In this document: one piece after another, positions 1-8,782 of the stretch | How the letters are laid out: every line of letters begins with the position of its first letter | Numbering within the stretch: position 1 is the first letter of the stretch | NCBI GenBank assembly: GCA_905182175.1 | Contig: CAJJAT010000018.1 | Location: forward strand, 1-64,000 | Direction: 5' to 3' | DNA length: 64,000 bases | From: Flavobacteriales bacterium UBA1494 | GTDB taxonomy: Bacteria > Bacteroidota > Bacteroidia > Flavobacteriales_E > Vicingaceae | The notes under the pieces: model-generated | What the model was told of the DNA's origin: nothing | The model's database searches: none | The model's input: the letters and a program-made list of their open reading frames with translations, nothing else | Made by a program: the position numbers and the translations under genes

Positions 1-1
1 A

Positions 2-52
2 GAAATTCAAGAAAAGTTTGGAAAAGACGCTTTTAATAAAGCAATGGAATAA
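2..52 (+). CDS. C-terminal end of a gene cut by the window edge
   Basis: The first bases read as an open frame of 16 codons ending in TAA, with the C-terminus EIQEKFGKDAFNKAME. It is charged and probably helical. The stop lies ten bases before the first hairpin repeat, as expected for the last gene of a module. The protein cannot be identified from so few residues, and it could be a chance open frame. Confidence 0.35.
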   Translation, partial: EIQEKFGKDAFNKAME

Positions 53-61
53 AAAATGATT

Positions 62-190
62 TGCCAACAACGTGTATAGTTAATTGCTTGATAGTGTTTA
101 ATGATTACCAAGGAAATTCTGCCGAATTTCCTCATCGCACTTCCTTTTTGCTATCTTACTACCTAACGCAATTAACCATTCACTGAACCG
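62..190. repeat. Long imperfect hairpin repeat A (attC-like)
   Basis: The outer arms are GTGTATAGTTAATTGC (about 72-87) and GCAATTAACCATTCAC (about 168-183), which pair at 14 of 16 positions. An inner perfect 9-bp stem AGGAAATTC (111-119) and GAATTTCCT (124-132) encloses the loop TGCC. The element begins near AAC and ends in ACCGTT. I recall similar sequences as common interspersed elements between genes of Flavobacteriia; that is memory, not a search. The architecture (long imperfect stem, AAC at one end, GTT at the other) resembles an integron attC site. Confidence 0.6.
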
Positions 191-784
191 TTCGCGTGCA
201 TAGCAAACAACCTAATAATAAGAACTACATTAATATTAGTAGCTCTAGTAATTTTGATTCAATACTTTAAAATGTATTCTCTAATCGCTTGATATAGTAA
301 CATGTCAAAAAAAGAGAATATTGATCTTAAAAAGTTAGCAGACGCGCACCGTAATGAATGCTGAAGGTTTCAAAATTTTGGATTTAATGTTCTACAAAAT
401 TCGAATTTCTCAGCATTTAATCATCTATTTGACTGCTTGCCTGTCTCAAATTTCTAAATTGTTAGACTTCTTACAATACTAGTTGACCAAGCCAATTTTG
501 GTTAGGTAGATTTTGAACAAACAAAATCGCAATATTGAGATTTTCGATTGGCTGCCTAGTTGCAGTATAAATAGATTGAGAACTTGACTCGAGCACTTAA
601 CTGTGAGAACCGGCATACCCCCAAAATACGTGACTATTTTTTAAGTCGCTTTATTAAATAAGTTTTCTAATTCTAACTGCATCTCTAAAAGTATGGTGCA
701 TAATAAAATAGTCTGTATTATTTTGTGTTATACCAACTAATCTAATTCTTTAAACAATCAAATAGCTATTAATTTGAGGTAACT
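191..784. other. Non-coding stretch with two further hairpins
   Basis: No convincing gene is present. A short open frame from ATG near 302 (MSKKENIDLKK...) is soon lost and may be a remnant. Two inverted repeats stand out. AATGCTGA (357-364) pairs with TCAGCATT (410-417) around a self-complementary CAAAATTTTG. AGCCAAT (490-496) pairs with ATTGGCT (547-553) around an inner perfect 7-bp stem GATTTTG (509-515)/CAAAATC (522-528). They look like decayed relatives of the hairpin repeats that flank the neighbouring modules. Confidence 0.5.
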
Positions 785-1780
785 TTGTATCTATTAGTAC
801 ATTCATACTTTTTACCAGAAAATGGATTTCAATCAGAAAACTATCAATACTTGGGAAAGTTCTGGATTGTTACCGGTACAATAAACATATCTAATCTTTA
901 TAATAATTACACTATTTCTAGAGCTTATAAAAAAAATCAAGATATAATATTTGAATCACATAACGTTGTTTTAAAGTATAAACGTACAACTTCAACTAAA
1001 GAGATGAACAGCTTAGAATCTAAAAATAAATTAAATTAAATTTCACCGAATGACATATATGCCGGATTATTGGTTGTCAATCCACTAGAAACTGCAAATA
1101 ATATTTATCTAACGGGATTATCTGAGTATGCAAAACAGAACTTCTTTTTTCGAATAAAACCAGCTTACACACTAAACGCTCCATATTATAATAAACAATT
1201 CTACCTTCATCATAGCGGTCAAATTATAAATTATAATGGCTCGGGAATTGCAAATGCGGATATGGTTCTACCCGAGACTTGGAACAGAACAAAAGGAGAT
1301 AGTAATTTCATTATTGCAGCAATAATCAAAGGAATTACTCTAAACCATCCCAAACTCCAGAATAGTTGGTAAGTACGATTGCCAGGTGGAAATATTTCAG
1401 GAGTATTTACAGGCAATAATACAAACGACTTGTCTCCTAACCATTTTCATGGTGACCCTTTTGCAGTTATAATAACAGCAACTCAACATAATGTTGGTAT
1501 TTCAGGAATAGCTCCTAATTGCAAAATAATGCCTGTTAGGCCGACAGAAGGGGCAGCACCTTTTATAGTTGCAGAGTTTTTTAGTTTTGCAGATACAAAC
1601 AATGCTAAAGTTATTTCGTTCGGTAATTCATTCGCAATTTTCAATGATACATTAATTAATTTTAAGGTTTAAAGAAGCAAATAAAAATGATGAATTGATT
1701 TTTGCTACTACAAACAATTATAAAGACCAAATTGATTACAGTTCATCTCCTCCTGTATTTAACATTCAAGATATATTTTA
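785..1780 (+). pseudogene. Degraded subtilisin-family (S8) peptidase
   Basis: Three fragments in shifting frames (785-1039, 1070-1372, 1379-1672) plus a tail to a TAG at 1778-1780 together resemble the N-terminal half of a Bacteroidota secreted S8 peptidase. The middle fragment keeps the pre-catalytic pattern with FYLHHSGQ, NGSGIANAD and ETWNRTKG. Where an active enzyme has the catalytic Asp (V-I-D-G-G), this copy reads AAIIKG, so the Asp is lost. The third fragment keeps NHFHGD, the likely catalytic-His region, then GISGIAPNCKIMPVR. The GTSMA serine region and any sorting domain are absent. No signal peptide is visible, so the 5' end is probably missing too. It is a non-functional remnant between repeat A and the downstream histidine kinase. 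Confidence 0.75.
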
Positions 1781-1792
1781 GAAATAAACTAA

Positions 1793-3724
1793 ATGGAAAA
1801 TACAATAGACAACAATAATTTCGAACAAATATTTGACAAATCCACAATAGGGATGGCCTTATGCGAACTTATTGTTGACAATCAGGGTAACCTTTTAGAT
1901 TATCGATTTACTAAGGTTAACCCTGCATTTGAGGAACAATCAGGAATCAAACTCGAGACTGCAATTGGTAAAACAATTAAAGAAATTTTTCCTGACATTG
2001 AACAGTCTTGGATTGAGAAGTTTGGATCCTCTGTAATTAACAACGAACACGTTTCTTTTATAAACTTCAATCATAATACCGGTAGACATTACAATGCTCA
2101 TGCATTTCCCTTATCAGACAACAAATTTACTATGTATTTTGAAGATATAACGGAGAGATTAAAAGCTGAAAGAAAACTCATTAAAAGAAACGAAGAACTG
2201 GTTAAAGCCAAAGAAAAAGCAGAAGAAGGCGAAAAAAGATATAGTGACTTGTTAAATAATCTTGAATCCGCCATTGTTGTTCATGCACCCGATAGTTCTA
2301 TTTTAATGACTAATTCAAAGGCAACAGAGTTACTTGGCTTAAGCGAAGAGCAGATGAAAGGTAAAGAGGCCATCGATCCTGCATGGAAATTCATAGATGA
2401 ATCGAATGTTGCCCTACCTCTTGAAGAGTATCCGGTAAATAGAATAATAAATGAAGAAAAGCCCATCCAAAACCAAGTTATAGGTATCTATCGTCCGAAT
2501 ATGGAAGACATCATATGGGCAACGGTTAATGGCTGTCCTATATTCGATAGCACAGGTGTCATTTCCGAGATAGTTATCAGTTTAATTGACATCACAAAAC
2601 GCAAACAAGCGGAAAATTTATCCATCGAAACCAACCGTCTTAATGCAATTGGTGAAATGGCAGCTTCGGTTGCTCACGACTTCAATAATTCTCTTCAGTT
2701 AATGATCGGGAATTTAGAAATAATCAAAATGCAAAGCGATTTACCTACAACTGCCAATGAACATATTAGTAATATAGAGCCCATAATAAAGGACTTAGCA
2801 TCCAGGACTCGATTATTGCAATCTTTTGGTGATAAAAGAAATAATACCGAGGACCTTGACACTTTAGATTTAAACATAATTGCTGCCGAAACCATATCCC
2901 AGTCTCGCCCGATATGGAAAGATCAGATGGAAAAGAATGGATTAAAAATAAATTTCTTAACCGATTATGGACATATTCCAAAAATACTTTTTAATAAAGG
3001 ATCATTAAGCTCAATTATTTTTAATCTAATTAAAAACAGCATAGAAGCAATGCCTGAAGGAGGAACAATCCAAATCAAAACAGGTATTAAAAACGAGGGC
3101 GTATTCTTAACTTGCAGGGATACAGGGATTGGAATGAGTGAAGAAAGTCAATTGAGAATATTTCAACCATATTATTCAACTAAAGGTTATGAAATAGGAA
3201 GAGGCTTGGGCATGAGCAGTGTTTATAACTTTCTCAAGAAAGCAAAGGGTAGCGTTAAAGTGATAAAAACCGGAATCGGAGAAGGCTCTACCATTCAAAT
3301 ATTTTTCCCAATCAACTCCGTTGAAAAAATCAAATCTATTGACGAAACTGTTCCGAAAAAAGACTCCTCCTTGAGGATTTTATATGTTGATGATGAAGTA
3401 TCAATAGGATTAAATTCCAAAATGTCAATTGAATCGTTTGGCTACGAATGTGATGTAGAGATATCTGCAAAAGATGCCTTAATTACTCTCGAAAAAAAAC
3501 AATACGATGTTGTAATTACAGATATTGGAATGCCGGAAATGAATGGATGGGAATTTGCAACAAATATTAGAGAGAAGTTTGGAGATACAATAAAAATAAT
3601 TGCTGCAAGTGGATGGAAAATTGAAGAAAAAGAATTAATTAAAAATGATATTAATTGTTCATTAATGAAGCCTTACAACTCTGAAGAAATCGAAAAAATA
3701 TTGGGTAAAATACACAAGCTATAA
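1793..3724 (+). CDS. PAS-containing hybrid sensor histidine kinase with C-terminal receiver domain
   Basis: This 643-aa protein has no membrane segments, so it is probably a cytoplasmic sensor. Two PAS domains (about 10-125 and 150-275), the first ending FEDITER and the second SLIDITKRK, are joined by a charged coiled coil (about 125-150). The kinase core has its phospho-acceptor at His295 (VAHDFNNSL), an N box (NLIKNSIEAMPEGG), a G1 box (RDTGIGM) and a G2 box (GRGLGM). A receiver domain starts near residue 520 (ILYVDDE) with the acceptor Asp577 (VITDIGMPEMNGW) and Lys in LMKPY. The HDFNN-type H box with a C-terminal receiver is typical of NtrB-like hybrid kinases. The frame is intact although its neighbours are pseudogenes. 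The stop codon abuts hairpin repeat C. No dedicated output regulator lies beside it, and its ligand is unknown. Confidence 0.9.
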   Translation: MENTIDNNNFEQIFDKSTIGMALCELIVDNQGNLLDYRFTKVNPAFEEQSGIKLETAIGKTIKEIFPDIEQSWIEKFGSSVINNEHVSFINFNHNTGRHYNAHAFPLSDNKFTMYFEDITERLKAERKLIKRNEELVKAKEKAEEGEKRYSDLLNNLESAIVVHAPDSSILMTNSKATELLGLSEEQMKGKEAIDPAWKFIDESNVALPLEEYPVNRIINEEKPIQNQVIGIYRPNMEDIIWATVNGCPIFDSTGVISEIVISLIDITKRKQAENLSIETNRLNAIGEMAASVAHDFNNSLQLMIGNLEIIKMQSDLPTTANEHISNIEPIIKDLASRTRLLQSFGDKRNNTEDLDTLDLNIIAAETISQSRPIWKDQMEKNGLKINFLTDYGHIPKILFNKGSLSSIIFNLIKNSIEAMPEGGTIQIKTGIKNEGVFLTCRDTGIGMSEESQLRIFQPYYSTKGYEIGRGLGMSSVYNFLKKAKGSVKVIKTGIGEGSTIQIFFPINSVEKIKSIDETVPKKDSSLRILYVDDEVSIGLNSKMSIESFGYECDVEISAKDALITLEKKQYDVVITDIGMPEMNGWEFATNIREKFGDTIKIIAASGWKIEEKELIKNDINCSLMKPYNSEEIEKILGKIHKL

Positions 3725-3870
3725 CATCGTGCATAGTAAATAGGGCTATAGTATTAAATTTAAAGTTTATCCCTATTTGAAACTCCGCCAAATTAAAATT
3801 TAGCGAATTGGTAAGAGGAAAACTTATCGATTTCTACTGCCTTACTGGCCACATACTAACCGTTAGCAAT
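3723..3870. repeat. Long imperfect hairpin repeat C (attC-like), ending GTTAGCAAT
   Basis: It starts at the stop codon of the upstream kinase with AACATCGTGCATAG, similar to AACAACGTGTATAG at the start of repeat A. The outer arms GTGCATAGTAAATAGGGC (3729-3746) and GCCTTACTGGCCACATAC (3839-3856) pair only partially. The inner arms CGCCAAATT and AATTTAGCG (about 3786-3804) pair well. The right end reads CTAACCGTTAGCAAT; its last nine bases (3862-3870) are the exact reverse complement of 4319-4327 on the far side of the next gene. Confidence 0.6.
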
Positions 3871-3876
3871 AATTAG

Positions 3877-4318
3877 ATGAAAAAAGTTTTAAGATATTCT
3901 CATATGGTTCTGAGGAAGCAGTAACCTATGAGATAATCTTTCGGTTTGAGGCTTTAGTTTCAAGTGACGAAAAAATTATTGTTGAATTACCAGACATCAA
4001 TTGTCAGAATCGTGCCGAGACTCGTGATGACTGCAAAGCCTTTCAATACTCATTTGGTCAAAATGACCTTAAATGGCTAATTCAAATAAATGATGTTAGC
4101 TATTTTTTAAATCTAAAACGATTTAGCACTATAGATCACTACTTCAAAAACTTGTATCAGCTTGAAGCTTCAAGTAAATTTACAGGCACAAAACTTAAGC
4201 TCAATCATTAGAAGTTGACAGGTGAGCAAGTCAAAGCCCTTTTAGATTCCGGCTTACCTACTGAAGACTGTGAGACATGTGCTTCAATTAGAAACTTTTT
4301 TGCCGCTAAAAAACAACA
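3877..4318 (+). pseudogene. Broken gene of unknown function in a single-gene cassette
   Basis: An ATG at 3877 is followed one base out of register by an open frame from 3879. That frame runs 110 codons to a TAG at 4209-4211 and then continues coding-like in the same frame (KLTGEQVKALLDSG, then EDCETCASIRNFFAAKKQQLL). One frameshift near the start and one nonsense codon therefore interrupt what was probably a 140-150-aa protein. Before the stop it has an acidic N-terminal half with NCQNRAETRDDCKAF. I recognise no family. Complementary 9-bp sequences GTTAGCAAT and ATTGCTAAC bracket the gene exactly, so it looks like mobile cassette cargo. Confidence 0.55.
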
Positions 4319-4345
4319 ATTGCTAACAGCGGTAATCGTTGCACG
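4319..4345. repeat. Cassette-end motif ATTGCTAAC and start of a hairpin element (F)
   Basis: ATTGCTAAC at 4319-4327 is the perfect reverse complement of GTTAGCAAT at 3862-3870. It is followed by AGCGGTAATCGTTGCACG, which resembles the left boundary of the other module-separating elements. The rest of the element appears to have been truncated or invaded by the IS1182-type transposase remnant that starts near 4405. Confidence 0.5.
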
Positions 4346-4404
4346 ACCCTATAATTTAGATAATAACAATTTCAATTAAAACGTTTTAATGAAGGGTTTA
4401 ATTT

Positions 4405-6000
4405 AATTTAAGTCTATTTAGAGTATAATTTTCTAAGCTTAAAGTTGAGTTTATAATCTCTAAAAGCACCCTTTTTACAAGCCGAGCCAAGTCAAGTATC
4501 TTTGCCTTTCTTTTTTGCCATTTTTGAGTAAATTCTAGATATTTATCGAGATTGTATGAAATGTCCGCCATCATCATACAATTGTTTGCTTATTATATTC
4601 TTACCGTATTCACTTTGCGCATGCCCATAAATTGAGTTAGTGCGCCAAACAGAGGCTATACTGTACTTTGTCGCTTCCTTTTCATGTACTTACCCAATTT
4701 ACTCGTTACTCGCTTTGCGTGACATTCTTATTCTACGCGATAAACCGTTACTGCAAATTTCTTTTCGGTAGGGGTTTTGCTTAAACAACTTAATCGCATT
4801 GTGCATGCTTTGCATTGATATCTCGTTCCCCGGTATTCTTTCTTTAGTGTTTCTGATTTAGAGACTTTAAAGACTTTTTTGAAAGGCATCTTCTCTCCAT
4901 TCAGACACAGGTAATAATCTTCTTCTTTATGATCGATAAAACCAACCGAACGTCCCTTATTCGTGCCATGTAGAGCAATATAACTCTCTAAGCCTATTTC
5001 CTCTAAAAAAGCATAATTCTCGCCATTGCCATAACCTGAATCGGCTTCACAATTACGCCATAGCGAGCCTTGCTTATGCAATTGAGGTTTTAAGCGGTTT
5101 ACAATATCCTGCAAATACTGATTGTCCTTCCCATCGGCATGATACGCTCTAATGTCTGTGATTACATGATGCCCCGCACCTACACTCATCTGGCTTAAAT
5201 AATTTAAATTAAATACCTTATAAGATTCTACAATTACTCTAGCTTCAAGGTCTGTGGGCTATAATGTGTTTGTTGCTGGTATACTTCGAGTTCTTCCTTC
5301 TCCCTCCTTGGCGCATGTTTTGGTCTTTTGACCACTTCTAAGTCCTACTTGCTATAGCCTGTAATTCTGCTTTACTTCCGCTATTGCTGCGTTGCTCCTC
5401 ATCATATTTATCTTGCTAAGCCTTACGTTTACGTTCTGAGTATTCTTCTCTATCTTCTGTGCTAATGTGACGGATTTTATGGAGGTGTTCTTCTAAACTC
5501 TCTTCAGGAACTTTCAACTCAAAGGTATCCACGATGTGTTTGCCTTTACAAGGGCATACACATCGCCTGCTTATGAACACTTACCATCCCGTTTTCTACA
5601 CACATCTATAGAACTTCGGTGAACACTTCTTCAAACAACTCTTCAGGAAATAGCTGTCGAGTTCTACTTATCGTTGAATGCCAAGGTAAATAATCATCAA
5701 CGTCATACCCTGAAACGAAAAGAATATCTAAAAGCATACTGCAATGGGTTATCAATTTTCGATCGCTAATTCTGTTCTCCAAATAACCCACCAAACAAAG
5801 CTTAAAAAATACAATTGGGTCGATACACTTTTGTCCGCTTGTTCGATAAAATGTGGCCGTTTGACAATATAAATAGTCCAAGTTTAGTATTCCAAGAAGT
5901 TGACGGTAAAAAGTTTCCTTAGCTACTCGATTACCTAAGGAAAGGGAGCAAATAGCTTCTCTTGGTAATGTTTCGTGCCTTGCATACCTAAAGACAACAT
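4405..6000 (-). mobile_element. Degenerate IS1182-family transposase
   Basis: Read on the minus strand from ATG at 6000, this is a decayed IS1182-type DDE transposase of roughly 500 codons. The N-terminal part (MLSLGMQGTKHYQEKLF) shifts frame near 5930 and continues as LDYLYCQTATFYRTSGQKC, then WHSTISRTRQLFPEELF, to about 5606. The middle (about 5190-5600) has several stops and frameshifts. The 4728-5189 segment keeps TDIRAYHADGKDN, a likely catalytic-Asp region EADSGYGNGENY, and the cysteine-rich RYQCKAC...LSC. A stop at about 4728 is followed by a recognisable C-terminus (VTSKLGKYMKRKRQ, LFGALTQFMGMRKVNT, MMADISYNLDKYL) to about 4405. No intact product is possible. I could not define terminal inverted repeats with confidence. 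Confidence 0.8.
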
Positions 6001-6058
6001 CTTAAGGTATTTATTCCAATCATCTCAACTTCTTTTTATTAAAACTACCTTGTGCAAC

Positions 6059-6185
6059 ACGCACACCGTATATAATTTATTGCCAGTTCTAACCTACTTA
6101 CGAAAATCCTCACGGACTTCTATCTGTGTTTTATTTGCTAAATTTAGTACTTAAACTAAGCAACAGACCATATACTAACACATCA
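6059..6185. repeat. Long imperfect hairpin repeat B (attC-like)
   Basis: The arms GTATATAATTTATTGC (6068-6083) and GCAACAGACCATATAC (6160-6175) pair at 12 of 16 positions. The left part starts near CAACACGCACACC and the right part ends CATATACTAACACATC. It separates the IS1182 remnant from the following kinase. The repeat is open in the kinase frame, which explains an apparent 26-residue N-terminal extension of that kinase that is not real protein. Confidence 0.6.
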
Positions 6186-6203
6186 GGATTAATTATAAAT
6201 TCA

Positions 6204-7670
6204 ATGAAGATTACTCAAAATTTTGTTTTAAAAAACAGCTTACTCTCAATTATTCAATCTTCACACGATTCTATAATTGTTGCCAATCAAGAAGGAGAGA
6301 TAGTTTCTTGGAATAAAGCTTCAACAAAAATTTTTGGTTTCACCTCAAAAGAGGCATTGGGAAATCAGCTCAATATTATCATACCTGAAGAAATACCTAA
6401 CCTGCATGCTACAGGAGAAAAGAGAATTATGGGTCGGACCGTCCAGCTTAATGGTTCGAGAAAAGATGGTTCAATCTTCCCCATCGAGATATCGCTTTCC
6501 TCCTGGAAAGAGACAAATGAGACCTTTGTATGCGGGATAATTCGAGATATTAGTAAGCGTAAAAAAAATGAGTTGGAAATAATCGATCTTGGAAGTATTA
6601 TTGACTCTTCTCCTTCTTGTGTAAAATTATTAAACGAAAAAGGGGAGCTTCTTAGAATGAATTCAACTGGTCTCGATTTAATTGAGGCTGAAAATTTCGC
6701 TATTGTCGATAGAGCGAATGTTTATGATATTGTTCACGACCAAGACCGAGAATCATTTATTAAGTTCAATAAATTCATTTGCGGTGGTGGAGAAGGCAGC
6801 TTGATATTTAAACTCGTTGGATTAAAAGGAACTGAAAGGGTAATGGAATCTTTTGCTCGAGCTCATAAATTAGAATCGGGAGTAATTGCTCATCTTGCTA
6901 TTACAAACGAAATCACAGAAAGAATAAAATCTGAAAAAGAACTATTGAAAAAAGATCAGGAACTTGAAGAAGCTAAAAGACTTTCAGTTATTGGTGAATT
7001 TGCTGCAGGAATCGCTCACGAAGTGAATAACCCTCTAGCCATAATACATTCAAAGACTGAATTATTAGCATTACAATTAAACCAACTGGAAATTAAAAAC
7101 AGCAAAAATGTTGAATTAATCCAAAGTTCTTTGGCTACAATTAAACAAACGGTAGTCCATGCTTCAGATATAATTAAAAACCTTAAAACATTCTCGTCAA
7201 AAGCCGATTTCGAAAACCTTGAATTAATACGGCTTGAAGAAGTGATTGACATGGCTTTAAAAATCAGTCAAAATAGATGTTATAATGCTGGAATAGATAT
7301 TATTATGAAAGTAGATCCAAATATAAAATTAATTTGCAGCTCTGCCGGACTTTCTCAAGTAATACTAAACCTCTTAATCAATTCAATTGATGCTTTAGAA
7401 AGATTAGACGAGAAATGGATACGAATCGAAACAAATGTTTCGGGCAAGCTGCTAAAAATCAAATTCACTGATAGCGGGAAAGGTATCCCGGACGAAATTA
7501 TTGATAAAATAACACAACCATTTTTTAGTACAAAAGAACCTGGAAAGGGAACAGGCCTTGGACTTTCTCTTTCATTGAAATCAGTAGAAAAAATGAATGG
7601 TAACTTTAACTACAATTCAAACTCAAAAAACACTCAATTCATAATTGAGTTTAAATCATTTGAAATATGA
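6204..7670 (+). CDS. PAS sensor histidine kinase (soluble)
   Basis: The frame is open from 6126, but its first 26 codons lie in hairpin repeat B, so I place the start at the ATG at 6204 (MKITQNF), giving 488 aa. No membrane segments are seen. A PAS domain (about 10-125) with ISKRKKNE at its end is followed by a more divergent PAS (about 125-240) and a short coiled coil. The HisKA acceptor is His272 (GIAHEVNNPLAII). The N box is NLLINSIDAL, with DSGKGIPDE and GKGTGLGLSLS as G boxes. The stop overlaps the start of the next gene (ATGA), so the downstream receiver protein is its likely phosphorylation partner. The signal is unknown. Confidence 0.88.
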   Translation: MKITQNFVLKNSLLSIIQSSHDSIIVANQEGEIVSWNKASTKIFGFTSKEALGNQLNIIIPEEIPNLHATGEKRIMGRTVQLNGSRKDGSIFPIEISLSSWKETNETFVCGIIRDISKRKKNELEIIDLGSIIDSSPSCVKLLNEKGELLRMNSTGLDLIEAENFAIVDRANVYDIVHDQDRESFIKFNKFICGGGEGSLIFKLVGLKGTERVMESFARAHKLESGVIAHLAITNEITERIKSEKELLKKDQELEEAKRLSVIGEFAAGIAHEVNNPLAIIHSKTELLALQLNQLEIKNSKNVELIQSSLATIKQTVVHASDIIKNLKTFSSKADFENLELIRLEEVIDMALKISQNRCYNAGIDIIMKVDPNIKLICSSAGLSQVILNLLINSIDALERLDEKWIRIETNVSGKLLKIKFTDSGKGIPDEIIDKITQPFFSTKEPGKGTGLGLSLSLKSVEKMNGNFNYNSNSKNTQFIIEFKSFEI

Positions 7671-8038
7671 AAAAAAGCAAGATTTTAATCGTCGAAGATG
7701 AGGCAGGCATTAGAGAAACTTGGAATCTAATGTTATCGCATTTTGATTTTTCTGCTCATACAGCAGCAAATGGACTTGAAGCTGTAAGAATTATTGAACA
7801 GTACCCTATTGACGTTATTATTACTGATTTACAAATGCCCGTGAAGGACGGGTTTTTTGTCCTAGAATACATAAAGTCAAATAATTTAGACATTATTACT
7901 TGGGTTTGTAGCGGACAATTATCCCCGAATACAGTTTTAGATGACTATAATATTGATAAAATCATATTAAAACCCTTTTCTATGCTTGACAAAGTTCACG
8001 AACTAATCTCAATAATTAGTGAAAATAATGCTAACTAA
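7667..8038 (+). CDS. Single-domain response regulator (receiver only)
   Basis: This 123-aa CheY-like receiver has no output domain. The acidic pair is in ILIVEDEAG, the phospho-acceptor is Asp54 (IITDLQMPVKDG), and the conserved Lys is in IILKPFSM. It overlaps the preceding kinase by 4 bp, so the two are almost certainly co-transcribed and translationally coupled. Without a DNA-binding domain it must act by protein contact or relay phosphate onward; the hybrid kinase at 1793 is one possible partner. The stop TAA (8036-8038) falls at the left edge of hairpin D. Confidence 0.88.
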   Translation: MKKSKILIVEDEAGIRETWNLMLSHFDFSAHTAANGLEAVRIIEQYPIDVIITDLQMPVKDGFFVLEYIKSNNLDIITWVCSGQLSPNTVLDDYNIDKIILKPFSMLDKVHELISIISENNAN

Positions 8039-8083
8039 ACCTAAACTGCATTAAAACGCAGTTTAGCTAAAACGTCGTATGCC
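8029..8083. repeat. Hairpin element D and left cassette end GTCGTATGCC
   Basis: A perfect 9-bp stem CTAAACTGC (8041-8049)/GCAGTTTAG (8058-8066) follows TGCTAAC at the end of the response regulator gene. The stem has no U-run after it, so it is not a typical intrinsic terminator. GTCGTATGCC (8074-8083) matches the reverse complement of GGCATACAAC (11742-11751) at 9 of 10 positions. The two sequences bracket the whole Crp-to-monooxygenase block. Confidence 0.55.
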
Positions 8084-8111
8084 ATTTGAGAACACAACAG
8101 AAAATTAAAAA

Positions 8112-8696
8112 ATGACAGAATTTAAACCGTTATATTCAAAAATAAAAAGCCACCTAGATTTGTCTGATGAAGAGACTGCTTTTTTTGTGAGTCATTTCGC
8201 AAAGAAAAAGGTGAAAAAGCGGCAATTTATAGTTCAACCTGACTACATAGCAAAGCACAGAAACTATGTTGTTAAAGGAGCATTTAGGTCTTACGTTATT
8301 GGGAATGACGGACAAGAACATACCATTAACTTAGCCATAGACGATTGGTGGATTACCGATTCCAATAGTTTTATTTACCAAAAACCAGCCACTATGTTTG
8401 TGATTGCGCTGGAAGACAGTGTCCTTTTGCAATTGGATTTTGAAAATGAGCAAAAATTAAAATCGCATAGCCATAAGTTTGAAACATTTTTCAGAACAGC
8501 TGCAGAAAGAGGCCTTACTTTTTTACAACGAAGAATAACCTCTAGTCATACTCTTACAGCTGAGCAACGCTATGAAGAGTTCGTAAAAGAATACCCACAA
8601 TTTTTACAACGTATGCCTCAATACGTGATAGCTTCCTATCTTGGTATGACTACCGAATATCTCTCCAAAATCAGAAATAACAAATTAAAATCTTGA
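8112..8696 (+). CDS. Crp/Fnr-family transcriptional regulator
   Basis: This 194-aa protein is of the short Bacteroidota Crp-like type. It has a cyclic-nucleotide-binding-like beta-roll (about 10-120, with NYVVKGAFRSYVI and EHTINLAIDDWW), a dimer helix (about 125-150) and a compact helix-turn-helix at the C-terminus (PQYVIASYLGMTTEYLSKIR). The residues that contact cAMP in true Crp are not obvious, so the ligand, if any, is unknown. It heads a same-strand run of oxidoreductase genes beginning 86 bp downstream and is probably their local regulator. Together they form the cargo of a cassette-like block at 8074-11751. Confidence 0.85.
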   Translation: MTEFKPLYSKIKSHLDLSDEETAFFVSHFAKKKVKKRQFIVQPDYIAKHRNYVVKGAFRSYVIGNDGQEHTINLAIDDWWITDSNSFIYQKPATMFVIALEDSVLLQLDFENEQKLKSHSHKFETFFRTAAERGLTFLQRRITSSHTLTAEQRYEEFVKEYPQFLQRMPQYVIASYLGMTTEYLSKIRNNKLKS

Positions 8697-8782
8697 ACTA
8701 GTTCAATCTAATTTCCTAAACCACTTCATTTTTAAAATTGACTTTCTACCTGATCTTTGCGTTATAATTACAGCAAAGAAAA

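Noticed and set aside
6126-6203. 26-residue N-terminal extension of the PAS kinase
   Set aside because: These codons lie inside hairpin repeat B. The reading is open by chance, and the first PAS-compatible start is the ATG at 6204.
8041-8066. Intrinsic terminator after the response regulator
   Set aside because: The stem is perfect but lacks a following U-run. It fits better as part of the module-separating hairpin D.
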